Shown: positions 53,586 to 61,999 of the stretch, in pieces
Layout: each line of letters starts with the position of its first letter
How positions within the stretch are numbered: position 1 is the stretch's first letter
NCBI RefSeq assembly: GCF_039544205.1
Contig: NZ_BAABLF010000005.1
Span: 186,001 to 250,000 of the forward strand
DNA length: 64,000 nucleotides
Source: Ferrimonas gelatinilytica
GTDB taxonomy: Bacteria > Pseudomonadota > Gammaproteobacteria > Enterobacterales > Shewanellaceae
Direction of reading: 5' to 3'
Program-made: the position numbers and the translations under genes
The notes under the pieces: model-generated
Databases searched by the model: none
Seen by the model: the letters and a program-made list of their open reading frames with translations, nothing else
Told to the model about the DNA's origin: nothing

Positions 53586-55492
53586 GCCTGATCCGATTAC
53601 AGAACGCCCAACTGGCTTTTGGGCATATCCCCTTGCTGGATAACGCCGATTTCGTGCTCGAGCCCAAAGAGCGGGTCTGCCTGGTGGGGCGCAACGGTGC
53701 CGGTAAATCCAGCTTGATGAAAGTACTGGCGGGGCTGCAGCAACTGGACGATGGACAGCTTGGGATCAACAGCGGACTGAAAATTGCCTATTTGCCCCAG
53801 GATCCCCCCCGGGACCAGGGTGGCAGTGTTTTCCACTATGTCGCCGAGGGGCTGGCGGAGGTAGGGCGCACCATCGAGGAGTATGAGCAGGCGAGCCAGC
53901 GTGTGATCCAGGATCCCAGTGAACAGAATCTGGCAAGCATGGCCCGGGCACAGGAGGCGATGGATCACCACAACGGCTGGCTGTTTGAAACCCGGATCCA
54001 GCAAACCTTGAGTCACCTGGAGCTGGATGGCCAACAGGCGATGTCCGCGCTTTCCGGCGGCTGGCAGCGCCGGGCGGCACTGGCACGGGCGCTGGTGCAG
54101 GCTCCGGACGTCTTGCTGCTGGATGAGCCCACCAACCACCTGGATATCGACGCCATCGAGTGGCTTGAGACGCTGCTACTCGGCTATGAGGGGGCCATTA
54201 TCTTCATCAGTCACGACCGGGGCTTCATCCGCAAGATGGCGACCCGGATCGTGGATCTCGACCGCGGCCAGATCCTCAGCTTTCCCGGTGATTACGCCAG
54301 TTACCTGGCGGGTAAAGAGGAATCGCTGCGGGTCGAGGAGGAGCAGGCGGCGGAGTTCGACCGTCGTCTTGCCAAGGAGGAGGCGTGGATCCGCCAGGGG
54401 ATCAAGGCACGGCGTACCCGTAACGAGGGTCGGGTGCGTGCGCTGAAGGCGATGCGGAACGAACGCCAGGCCCGCATAGGTCGACAGGGCAGCGCGAACA
54501 TGGCGATGAACCAGGCAGAGCGCAGCGGCAAGCTGGTGTTCGACGTTGAGGAGCTGGGCTATCGGTATGCTGATAAGGTGATCGTCAAGCACCTGACCAC
54601 CGCGGTGATGCGTGGTGATCGTATCGCCCTTGTGGGCCCAAACGGCTGCGGCAAATCGACCCTGATCAAACTGTTGCTGGACCAACTCTCCCCCCAGGAG
54701 GGGCGGGTTAAGCAGGGGACCAAGTTGCAGGTGGCGTACTTTGACCAGCATCGCATCGCACTGGATCCGGACAAGACCGTACAGGAGAACGTCGGTGAGG
54801 GTAAAGATACCGTCACCGTGGGGGGCCGCGACCGCCATGTCCTGGGTTACCTGCAGGACTTCCTGTTCGCACCGGCCCGGGCCCGCAGTCCGGTCAGCTC
54901 CCTGTCCGGAGGGGAAAAGAACCGCCTTCTATTGGCCAAACTGTTTCTGAAACCGGCAAATTTGCTGGTGATGGATGAACCTACCAACGATCTGGACGTC
55001 GAAACCCTGGAGTTGCTGGAAGCAAAGCTGGCGGAGTTCGAAGGCACCCTGCTGCTGGTGTCCCACGACCGGGAGTTCATCGATAACACCGTGACCGCCA
55101 CCTGGTGGTTTACCGGTGACGGGGGCTGGACGGAGTATGTTGGCGGCTACCAGGACGCGGTGCGTCTCGGGGCCCGTTTCTACCAGGAGCCTCAAAGCCC
55201 GCAACAGACGACGAAACCGGCGGTTGAAGCACCGGCAAACACCACTTCTGTTAGCAAGCCGAAAAAGCTATCCTACAAGCTTCAACGGGAGCTGGACGCC
55301 CTGCCTGCAAAACTCGAAGCCCTGGAAGCGGAGATCGACGCGCTGCAAGCGCGCATGGCGGAGCCTGGTTTTTATGAGCAGGATCCTCAGACGGTCAGTG
55401 ACGCATTGAGTGCATTGGCCGATAAAGAACAAGAATTGGAACACGATCTGGAACGCTGGGAAGAACTCGAAGCGATGTCCGATCAGGCTTAA
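53582..55492 (+). CDS. uup: ABC-F ATPase Uup
   Basis: Soluble twin-ATPase ABC-F protein linked in E. coli to precise transposon excision, DNA branch migration and ribosome function. The 636-residue protein (E. coli 635) has Walker A motifs GRNGAGKSS (about residues 36-44) and GPNGCGKST (about 352-360), signatures LSGGW and LSGGEKN, the interdomain linker, and a C-terminal coiled coil (about 560-630) with the DNA-binding basic face. ATG 53582 is preferred over an upstream in-frame GTG because MSLIRLQNAQLAFG is the family N terminus. Confidence 0.96.
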   Translation: MSLIRLQNAQLAFGHIPLLDNADFVLEPKERVCLVGRNGAGKSSLMKVLAGLQQLDDGQLGINSGLKIAYLPQDPPRDQGGSVFHYVAEGLAEVGRTIEEYEQASQRVIQDPSEQNLASMARAQEAMDHHNGWLFETRIQQTLSHLELDGQQAMSALSGGWQRRAALARALVQAPDVLLLDEPTNHLDIDAIEWLETLLLGYEGAIIFISHDRGFIRKMATRIVDLDRGQILSFPGDYASYLAGKEESLRVEEEQAAEFDRRLAKEEAWIRQGIKARRTRNEGRVRALKAMRNERQARIGRQGSANMAMNQAERSGKLVFDVEELGYRYADKVIVKHLTTAVMRGDRIALVGPNGCGKSTLIKLLLDQLSPQEGRVKQGTKLQVAYFDQHRIALDPDKTVQENVGEGKDTVTVGGRDRHVLGYLQDFLFAPARARSPVSSLSGGEKNRLLLAKLFLKPANLLVMDEPTNDLDVETLELLEAKLAEFEGTLLLVSHDREFIDNTVTATWWFTGDGGWTEYVGGYQDAVRLGARFYQEPQSPQQTTKPAVEAPANTTSVSKPKKLSYKLQRELDALPAKLEALEAEIDALQARMAEPGFYEQDPQTVSDALSALADKEQELEHDLERWEELEAMSDQA

Positions 55493-55501
55493 GGGGAAAG
55501 T

Positions 55502-57565
55502 ATGAGCCAAATGCCTTATCGCGCTCAAAGCGTGGCGGCCGCTGTTGCGGCCGCGTTGTCACTGAGCGTCAGCGTAAGCGCCGAAGAGGGGGCGCTACCG
55601 ACCTACGAGATCACCAACCTTGACGAGTTGTTCTCGGTCAAGGGCACCCTGCAGTACACCCGTAACGGTTATGGCGCGGCCATCAGCAACGGTGTGGCCA
55701 TCGGGATCGCCAAGGGAGTCAACGACGGCAGTACCGCCGATGATGAGAACCTGATCGATGACGTGGTCGATGCCATCCTGCCGGAGAACGGGATCACTGC
55801 CAACTCCATCCGCCGTCCCTTTATCGGTAACAACTTCCTGTTTGAACATGACAGTGTCGATGGCACCCCCATCTACGTACCACTGCTTGAAAACACCCCG
55901 CCGGTGCTCAACCCTGATGGCGACGATGAAGCGACCCCGCACACCGATGCGTTCTACTTTGGCGCCGGTGCCGAGGCGTTCGGCCTTCGGATCGGCTCCG
56001 TCACTGCCCTGCAAGAGCAGGTAGCCAACCCGAACTACAACCCGACTCCGGAACAGGAGGAGGATGTTGAGGAGGGGGTCAGGTACGACGACGACGAGTT
56101 CTTCTTCGTGCGTGAGTGGGAAAACCGGGCTTTCGTACAGCGCAGCGGTGACCCTACTGACTTTGTCACCCTGGCGCCGCCTGTCACGTCGTTTGTGGGT
56201 GAGAAACCGGAAGCGACCGATGAGGAGTGGCCGTCGGTCACCATCGGCGGCATCAGTGTCGCCGCCGCCCTGAATGACAACGGCACCGTGGTGGGCTATG
56301 CCAGCACCGAGCTGTCCAGCGGCAGCGAGGAGCGCCTGCAAGCCTGCTACGATGCGAAGTACCCGGAAGAGGCACCGGAGGAGGGCGCGCTCGAGCCCTT
56401 CCCGCTGGAGGTCTGCATTCAGAGCGCGCAGAACAGCGGCAATCTGGCCTACCAGACCCGGGCGTACCGATGGGATCTCAATTACGGGGATTTCTCGGTG
56501 CTCTCCGAGCAGGCATTGCCGATGCACTTTGCGCTTGAAGAGGATGACACGGCGATCTACACCACCCAGGCGTTGGGCGTAAACAACGCCGGTTGGACCG
56601 TGGGTCGTGGGCAGGCGGCGACTAACCCGGAGGCCGCGCCGGAAGATGTGAAGTTGATCAACTCGTCGCTCTGGGCACTGGCCTGGAACGGCACCGAGAA
56701 ACCCACGTTGATCGGACCGACCCGCGAAGACAGTGAGCGGATCATCGAGTCCATCGCCTATGACGTGAACGACAACGGCATCGCCGTTGGTGCCGTGCGT
56801 CGCTACCTCAGTGGCTACGCCCGGGTGAAGTTCGGTTGGGTGGATCTCAATGAGACGCCGGCGGACGGGGAGCAGTTCACCTTCACCCAGCCGCTGGACT
56901 TTTTTGATTACGAGTCTGATCTCTCATCCCGAGCCCGCTCCATCAATAACCACAACCTGGTGGTGGGGAACATCGAGATTGATCGGGTGCGTAACCTGCC
57001 CCGGCGACTGCGTGCCTTTATCTACGATCAGAACCGTGACCAGTTCGCCAACCTTAACGCCCAACTGACCTGTCGTGCCCGCGGACTGGAAGTGGTGGGG
57101 GAGGGGGAGGATGGTAGCCCGATCTATCAAAAGGCCACCATTACCGATGAGAATAACTTCTCGGTACCTGTGACCTACGAAGCCGACATTGTCCTGGTGG
57201 ATGCCAACTACATCGATGACGACGGCAACATTGTCGCCACGGCACTGGTGGATCTGCCCAAGGTGAAGACGGAACGGATTGAAGTAGAAGATGAAGAGGG
57301 TAACTTCGTCGGTTACCGCACCGTGATCGTCACCGATGAGGATGGTAAACCTGTGGTGGATACCAATGCCAATGGTGAACCTACCACCAACCAGGTGCCA
57401 CGTTCGGTGATCCTGCGTCCGTTGGCGGTGGATGATCCGCCGTGTGAAGTACCGCTGGATGACGGTCTGAATATCCCGCCGAACGAGCGTCAGGGGGCAG
57501 GCGTCGGTTTCGCCTGGCTGCTGGGGCTGCTGCCGCTGGCTTGGCTGCGACGTCGCCGGGGTTAA
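55502..57565 (+). CDS. DUF3466 secreted protein with GlyGly-CTERM-like tail
   Basis: A 687-residue exported protein, typical of Shewanella and relatives. It has a signal peptide (about residues 1-27, ending SVSA-EEG), then HAF-repeat-like stretches with alternations such as NDNGTVVGYA, VNNAGWTVGRG, VNDNGIAVGAV and INNHNLVVGNI, which suggest a beta-propeller. It closes GAGVGFAW-LLGLLPLAW-LRRRRG: a glycine-containing block, hydrophobic stretch and arginine cluster resembling the GlyGly-CTERM signal that rhombosortase recognises. It occupies the uup-rmf interval where E. coli has pqiABC. A terminator follows. Function unknown; export to the surface is inferred. Confidence 0.85.
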   Translation: MSQMPYRAQSVAAAVAAALSLSVSVSAEEGALPTYEITNLDELFSVKGTLQYTRNGYGAAISNGVAIGIAKGVNDGSTADDENLIDDVVDAILPENGITANSIRRPFIGNNFLFEHDSVDGTPIYVPLLENTPPVLNPDGDDEATPHTDAFYFGAGAEAFGLRIGSVTALQEQVANPNYNPTPEQEEDVEEGVRYDDDEFFFVREWENRAFVQRSGDPTDFVTLAPPVTSFVGEKPEATDEEWPSVTIGGISVAAALNDNGTVVGYASTELSSGSEERLQACYDAKYPEEAPEEGALEPFPLEVCIQSAQNSGNLAYQTRAYRWDLNYGDFSVLSEQALPMHFALEEDDTAIYTTQALGVNNAGWTVGRGQAATNPEAAPEDVKLINSSLWALAWNGTEKPTLIGPTREDSERIIESIAYDVNDNGIAVGAVRRYLSGYARVKFGWVDLNETPADGEQFTFTQPLDFFDYESDLSSRARSINNHNLVVGNIEIDRVRNLPRRLRAFIYDQNRDQFANLNAQLTCRARGLEVVGEGEDGSPIYQKATITDENNFSVPVTYEADIVLVDANYIDDDGNIVATALVDLPKVKTERIEVEDEEGNFVGYRTVIVTDEDGKPVVDTNANGEPTTNQVPRSVILRPLAVDDPPCEVPLDDGLNIPPNERQGAGVGFAWLLGLLPLAWLRRRRG

Positions 57566-57584
57566 GGCGGAAAGCTGACAATGG

Positions 57585-57610
57585 AAAGGGGCCAGACGGC
57601 CCCTTTTTTT
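57585..57610 (+). terminator. Terminator after the DUF3466 gene
   Basis: GGGGCC pairs with GGCCCC around AGAC, extended by AAA-TTT, followed by a run of seven Ts. Confidence 0.92.
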
Positions 57611-57643
57611 ATAAAAAAGTAACCTATTTGTCTCATGCACTTA

Positions 57644-57667
57644 GCGCAGTTGTGCCGACAATTGCGC
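57644..57667. promoter_or_regulatory. Inverted repeat upstream of rmf
   Basis: GCGCAGTTG and CAATTGCGC, complementary except for one base, with six bases between, about 100 bases before rmf. It could be a regulator site for this stationary-phase gene; no family is recognised. Confidence 0.3.
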
Positions 57668-57765
57668 ACTCAGGTGTTGATCTTGGCATACGAACAGGCA
57701 AGTATTGATAAAGGCCCTTGGCCTGACTTCACTGAAACATCACTGTGTAAAGGGATGGAATGCCA

Positions 57766-57942
57766 ATGAAGAGACAGAAACGAGATAAAATGGAGCGGGC
57801 TTTTTCCCGCGGTTTCCAAGCCGGACTTTCCGGTCGCTCTCGCGAAGACTGCCCCTATCAGTCAGTCGACATCAAAATGCAATGGTTAGGAGGATGGCGG
57901 GAAGCCATCGACGGACGATCCGTCGGACTCTTCAACAAATAG
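57766..57942 (+). CDS. rmf: Ribosome modulation factor
   Basis: Dimerises 70S ribosomes into inactive 100S particles in stationary phase. The 58-residue protein aligns with E. coli RMF (55): MKRQKRDKMERAFSRGFQAG, GRSREDCPYQ, and QWLGGWREA. ATG 57766 is chosen because it gives the universal MKRQKRD start; an ATG two codons earlier is in frame. GGGATGG precedes it. In E. coli rmf is induced by ppGpp and cAMP-CRP; I saw no clear CRP box here. It lies between the DUF3466 gene and convergent fabA. Confidence 0.95.
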   Translation: MKRQKRDKMERAFSRGFQAGLSGRSREDCPYQSVDIKMQWLGGWREAIDGRSVGLFNK

Positions 57943-57952
57943 ATCCCTGTCG

Positions 57953-57973
57953 GCCCGCACTTGCGGGCTTTTT
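57953..57973 (+). terminator. Terminator after rmf
   Basis: GCCCGC pairs with GCGGGC around ACTT, followed by five Ts, starting 11 bases after the stop. Confidence 0.88.
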
Positions 57974-58001
57974 GACGCGTCAATATTGAAATCCACTGAA
58001 C

Positions 58002-58024
58002 AAAAAATGCGGCCCGAGGGCCGC
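58002..58024 (-). terminator. Terminator after fabA
   Basis: On the minus strand GCGGCC pairs with GGCCGC around a 4-base loop (58009-58024), followed by a T run opposite A bases 58002-58007. Confidence 0.85.
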
Positions 58025-58055
58025 GTTTTGCTTGGTATAAGAGGCAACGGGACGA

Positions 58056-58601
58056 TTAAAAGCTGGAAACGTCCTGGAACACGCCGACCTTGAGATCCGT
58101 GGCACTGTATATCTCACGGCCATCCACCGACAGGGTGGCATCCGCCAGTCCCATGATCAGCTTGCGGTGGATAGTGCGCTTGAGGTGAATGTGGTAAGTC
58201 ACCTTTTTGGCTTGGGGTAACACCTGTCCGGTGAACTTTACCTCGCCCACGCCCAAGGCACGGCCCTTGCCTTCAGCACCCTGCCATGCAAGGAAGAAGC
58301 CCACCAGTTGCCACATGGCGTCGAGGCCCAGGCAGCCGGGCATTACGGGATCGGACTCAAAGTGACAATCGAAGAACCAGAGGTCCGGCCGGATATCGAG
58401 CTCGGCGATCAGTTCGCCTTTACCGTATTTTCCGCCGTTTTCATTGATCTCCACGATGCGGTCGAGCATCAGCATATTGTCCTTGGGCAAACGCGGAGAG
58501 GCGGAGCCAAACAGCTGTCCGTAACCGCTGCGGACCAGCGCTTCCTTGTCGTAATGGTTGGCTTTGCTTTGTTGTTCGAGTGCCGCTTGCATCTGATTCA
58601 T
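58056..58601 (-). CDS. fabA: 3-hydroxydecanoyl-ACP dehydratase/isomerase
   Basis: Dehydrates 3-hydroxyacyl-ACP and isomerises trans-2- to cis-3-decenoyl-ACP, the branch point to unsaturated fatty acids. The 181-residue protein aligns with E. coli FabA (172); catalytic H80 in WFFDCHF and D94 in GCLGLDAMW are 14 residues apart as in E. coli. The N terminus is a few residues longer than E. coli; ATG 58601 is annotated, ATG 58592 is a possible alternative. The promoter with a FabR-type site lies just upstream. Lon-like lonH is upstream on the same strand, as ycbZ is in E. coli. Confidence 0.97.
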   Translation of the reverse strand: MNQMQAALEQQSKANHYDKEALVRSGYGQLFGSASPRLPKDNMLMLDRIVEINENGGKYGKGELIAELDIRPDLWFFDCHFESDPVMPGCLGLDAMWQLVGFFLAWQGAEGKGRALGVGEVKFTGQVLPQAKKVTYHIHLKRTIHRKLIMGLADATLSVDGREIYSATDLKVGVFQDVSSF

Positions 58602-58625
58602 TTTCCTAGCTGAGTGACTGGCGCC

Positions 58626-58654
58626 AGAATAGCGAACAGGTGTACGCCAAACAA
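58626..58654 (-). promoter_or_regulatory. fabA promoter with FabR-type operator
   Basis: On the minus strand TTGTTT (58654-58649) and TATTCT (58631-58626) are separated by 17 bases. The spacer (58647-58632) is GCGTACA-CC-TGTTCGC, an imperfect palindrome almost identical in sequence and position to the FabR site in the E. coli fabA promoter (as I recall it). FabR is the TetR-family repressor that senses unsaturated acyl-ACP/CoA. Confidence 0.75.
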
Positions 58655-58670
58655 CTCCAACCAGATGGGG

Positions 58671-60413
58671 TTAGCGGCTAAACCAGCGGCGCCAAAATGG
58701 TGGCAGAGGTGCTTCGTTACCGGCCATCGCATCGAGCCGTTGCTGAACGCGGCCGTACAGACTGGTATCCTCGAAGCGATCCTCTTCGTCGGCCTCGCCA
58801 ACAGGGATCCCGGTGAGCAGTTCAAGAGCGTCCTCGACCTTATCGACGTGGTAGAGGTGGAACTGACCGTTTCTCACCGCATCGATTACGCCGTCACTGA
58901 GATTGAGCTGACTGAGGTTTGCGGTGGGGACGATGACGCCCTGATCACCGGTTAATCCGCGATAACGGCAAAGGTGGAAAAAGCCCTCGATTTTTTCGTT
59001 GATTCCGCCGATCGCCTGGACATTACCGAACTGGTCGATGGCGCCGGTCAGAGCCAGGGATTGCTTCACCGGGGCCTGGGCGATGGTGGAAATAAGGCAG
59101 CAGTACTCCGCCAGTGAGGCGCTGTCACCGTCGATGGTCTGGTAGGACTGTTCGAACACAATATTGGCACTGAGGTGCAGGGGCTCATCCTGGCCGAAGA
59201 TGCGGTAGAGGCATGCAGAGAGGATCATCATCCCCTTGGCATGAATGTTACCGCCCAGCTCGGATTTACGCTCGATGTCCGCGACTTCACCGTCACCGTA
59301 GTGCACAGAGCAGGTGATGCGCGCCGGTTCCCCGTAGCTGTGGCCAAAGTAGTCCACGACGGTTAGGCCGTTGATTTGACCCACCTTATCCCCCTCGGTA
59401 TCGACCCGAACGAGCGCCTCCTCGACGTTACGCTGGGCGTAGATCTCCACACTGTTATGGCGCTGGCGCTGTGCCTCCAGAGTTTCGCAGATCCGTTCTC
59501 CATTGATGGGGGCGGCGCCTCCGTCACACTGGGCGAGCGTCTGCCCCAGCTGGTGCCACGCCAGAGAGAGGCGCTGTTGATGTTCGCATAGGCGACTGGC
59601 ATAGCGTGCCATCTCCGTGACGCCGCAAGGGGTCAATTCACGCTGGCAATAGAGCTGGGCGATGGCACGAAGCGCAGCCCCCCAAGCGTGGGTATCCTGT
59701 GGCTGGTCAATGAACCACTCTCCCTGGGCTTCCGCTAGCAGACTGATCTGGTCGGCAAACTCCGGGTCAAACCCGTTGAGGGTATCGTAAGCTAGGGGAT
59801 CTCCCATCACGACGACTTTACAGGTTAGGGGGATCTGGATCGGACTCCCACTGAAGGCGAGGTAACCCCGCTTCAAGGCCTCCTTTATCAGGGTCCAGCG
59901 TGAGGGCTTATCCAGAAGCCCCTCTGCGGGGACGACCAGTACCTCGCAGCTGGCCAGGAGGCCGGGGTGGTAATGCCCCTCCTTGTCGATAGTGCCCAGT
60001 AGCGTTTTACGAGAGAGGGGTTGATCAACAAACCGCAGACCCTGCAGCGCGGCCAGCAGTGTCTGGCCAGGTCGTTCGGCGTCGAATTGTGCATGGGTGC
60101 ACTTGACCAGTCGTTGACCCGAGGATTGCTCCTCGGCGATCAGGTAGCCAGGATGCGCCACCTGGGGCGCGTGGGCGTAGACCGAGAGTAGCATCGCCTC
60201 GGCATCAAAGCCGGGGAAGGTTGATACAAAGAGATGTTGCCCCGGGCAGCGGCAAAACAGCGCCCATGCATCGCTGCAACGTTGCTGACCCAGTAGCCAG
60301 GGGGACGCGCCGGCTTGCACATCTGCGTCATTGAAGGAGAAGCGGGGGGAGAGGCGATGGGGCTCTAGGCGCAAAGGGTGCAAGGAACGACTCCGGTCGG
60401 GCAAAAGCGTCAA
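58671..60413 (-). CDS. Lon-family protease LonH (YcbZ-like), no visible Walker A
   Basis: A 580-residue protein homologous to E. coli YcbZ/LonH (586). The C-terminal half is a Lon-type protease domain with catalytic S431 in DGDSASLAEYC and K474 in GGINEKIEGFF; their 43-residue spacing equals S679-K722 of Lon. GRINGLTVVDYFGHSYGEP-like and ELGGNIHAKGMMIL blocks match YcbZ. The N-terminal half corresponds to the AAA-like region, but I find no GxxxxGK[ST] Walker A. The start is uncertain: TTG 60411-60413 is annotated, with other TTGs in frame. It precedes fabA, as in E. coli. Confidence 0.9.
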   Translation of the reverse strand: MTLLPDRSRSLHPLRLEPHRLSPRFSFNDADVQAGASPWLLGQQRCSDAWALFCRCPGQHLFVSTFPGFDAEAMLLSVYAHAPQVAHPGYLIAEEQSSGQRLVKCTHAQFDAERPGQTLLAALQGLRFVDQPLSRKTLLGTIDKEGHYHPGLLASCEVLVVPAEGLLDKPSRWTLIKEALKRGYLAFSGSPIQIPLTCKVVVMGDPLAYDTLNGFDPEFADQISLLAEAQGEWFIDQPQDTHAWGAALRAIAQLYCQRELTPCGVTEMARYASRLCEHQQRLSLAWHQLGQTLAQCDGGAAPINGERICETLEAQRQRHNSVEIYAQRNVEEALVRVDTEGDKVGQINGLTVVDYFGHSYGEPARITCSVHYGDGEVADIERKSELGGNIHAKGMMILSACLYRIFGQDEPLHLSANIVFEQSYQTIDGDSASLAEYCCLISTIAQAPVKQSLALTGAIDQFGNVQAIGGINEKIEGFFHLCRYRGLTGDQGVIVPTANLSQLNLSDGVIDAVRNGQFHLYHVDKVEDALELLTGIPVGEADEEDRFEDTSLYGRVQQRLDAMAGNEAPLPPFWRRWFSR

Positions 60414-60414
60414 T

Positions 60415-60547
60415 ATACCATAGGCGTAGCGTAGGATTCGGTAGTATGTTGGCGCTATTTCGGAACTCAGTGAAAAGAACCGTACCTGATTCTCCTTAAG
60501 GATTGCTTACAATCGGGAACGTGACTCCGTTGCCTACATACCATAGG
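60415..60547. repeat. Direct repeat ATACCATAGG (two copies)
   Basis: ATACCATAGG occurs at 60415-60424 and 60538-60547, 113 bases apart, in the gap between lonH and the truncated integrase. It may be coincidence, a duplicated promoter element of lonH, or a trace of insertion at the chromosome-island junction. Confidence 0.35.
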
Positions 60548-60597
60548 GGTTGAACTCCATAAGTGCATCGACCAAGTCCGTCTAATAATCAAATACC

Positions 60598-61545
60598 TCA
60601 CCCGAACCAAAGTGAATCAATAAAGCCGCGACGCAGGCTGTGGCCGGTAAAGCGACCTTTCCGAGTCAGGAACCCCGCACCGCGACGCTCGATGATCCTT
60701 GCGATAGATTGAGGGTGTAGGGCCTTGGGCAGGGGATCGCCATTGCGGTTGGCGCGACGAAAAAGTGGCCCAGTGAAGCTCCCCAGCGCGGAAAGATAGG
60801 ACTGCAATAGCGCGCGAGGACAACAGGCGGGATGCTGGCCCGCGATGATGCTGATCTGGGAAAAGTGACTCTTTCGCTTACGCTGCTCAAAGCCGAGTAC
60901 CAGGCCTTGGGCGAGGATCTGCACATCCTCTATCTGTAAGGCGGCAAGATCACTGATCCTTAGCGCACCGGCAAAGCCCAGTGAGAGCAGCAGCCGGTCC
61001 CGGCGAGGGATGAAGTCATAGCCCTCGATCCCCTTGATGATCTCGGGAAGATACTGGTTCGTGAGGCCGGGCGCCCGTTTGGGTTTGCTGGGCAGCAACC
61101 GGGTTATCCCCGCCAACTGCTGATTGACCAGGGGATCCCGGGCCGGGTTCGCGCCTATGCGATCTTTACCAACAACATCGAGGAACCAGAGGATAGAGCT
61201 GTAGCGTCGTCGAATGGAGCGCACGGAGAGGGCAGGGCCGGCAAACAGGGAGGATTGACCTGTTTGCGACTCATATCTGAGTCGGTTCATTCTCCCGTCC
61301 GTGGCCATGTGAGCCAACCAGAGACATAAGTCCGCCGGCGTGGGCGCCTTCGCTTCGATTCGGTGGTGGCTACACCAGACAAGGTACTGATTCAGGTCGG
61401 ATTTCCTTGCCTGCCAGGAGGCTGGGGCCAACCTGGCCTGGTGAAATTCGCTCAAGCGGGCGATATCCTCAGGATCGACCAGGGTACTGAACGACGCCAA
61501 CTCGGGTGCTAAATGGGCAGGGGTTAGATCAACCAGATCCGTCAT
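60598..61545 (-). pseudogene. Tyrosine recombinase lacking the catalytic tyrosine region
   Basis: A 315-residue tyrosine-recombinase-like protein. The N-terminal SAM-like DNA-binding domain (about residues 30-150) is followed by the catalytic core with the first arginine in GALRISDLAAL (about 190-200) and the HxxR box in FTGHSLRRGFID. Normally the second histidine/tryptophan and the tyrosine nucleophile follow 25-35 residues later, but this frame stops four residues on (LWFG-stop). I looked in the other two frames beyond the stop and saw no continuation. Start ATG 61543-61545 (MTDLVDLTPAHLAP). It is either a 3'-truncated pseudogene at an insertion junction or a gene whose end is supplied by another DNA arrangement. 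Confidence 0.75.
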
Positions 61546-61600
61546 GGTGACCAATCACTAAATAAAACAACAGGTTGAGCATGGTACTGGAGCGATCCTT

Positions 61601-61632
61601 TTAGATCAACTAACGGTAATTAGTGGATCTAA
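61601..61632. repeat. 32-bp inverted repeat upstream of the integrase (recombination core-site or operator candidate)
   Basis: Arms TTAGATCAACTAA (61601-61613) and TTAGTGGATCTAA (61620-61632) are complementary at 12 of 13 positions and separated by six bases. Arm length and spacer resemble tyrosine-recombinase crossover sites such as dif (11-6-11). It lies 56 bases upstream of the integrase start, in the divergent region. The element TTAGATCA recurs nearby at 61524 and 61764. Confidence 0.55.
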
Positions 61633-61792
61633 TCTACTTCTGCTCAGTGTGATAGCGTTTATGGTTCCCAACCGGCTTTTGGGCAAGGGGGAGGGTACGG
61701 GGAGATTAGCAGCCCGTGTTATGGCGCATGTTTCATCATGAAGTTGGAGTCAAGAAACTACCCTTAGATCAGGTGCTGTTAAACCCTTCCAT

Positions 61793-61987
61793 ATGCAACG
61801 GCGGGCCAATGTGTTTCTACCCTCCGGCGTCTTGAAGCGTTGGATATTTACAACCAGTCACTGGGGTTTGACTCGAAAAATGCAAGGCTGGGCGTACGGT
61901 TATGGAGATGGACGCCGCATTTACCATAACGCAGATTTGGTTCAATTTATAACCGGCCAGGCCACGGAGGTAGGGTATGGCCAATAA
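61793..61987 (+). CDS. Possible small orphan gene
   Basis: A 64-codon frame with no convincing ribosome site. The C-terminal half (WAYGYGDGRRIYHNADLVQF) looks more protein-like than the N-terminal half, and it ends 12 bases before the better supported 75-residue gene. Another frame over the same stretch is also open, so coding is uncertain. No family recognised. Confidence 0.3.
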   Translation: MQRRANVFLPSGVLKRWIFTTSHWGLTRKMQGWAYGYGDGRRIYHNADLVQFITGQATEVGYGQ

Positions 61988-61999
61988 GAGGAGCGTGTC

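Noticed and set aside
61779..61786. GTTAAAC resembling an integron attC core (GTTRRRY)
   Set aside because: No matching RYYYAAC partner or long hairpin nearby, and the recombinase lacks IntI features.
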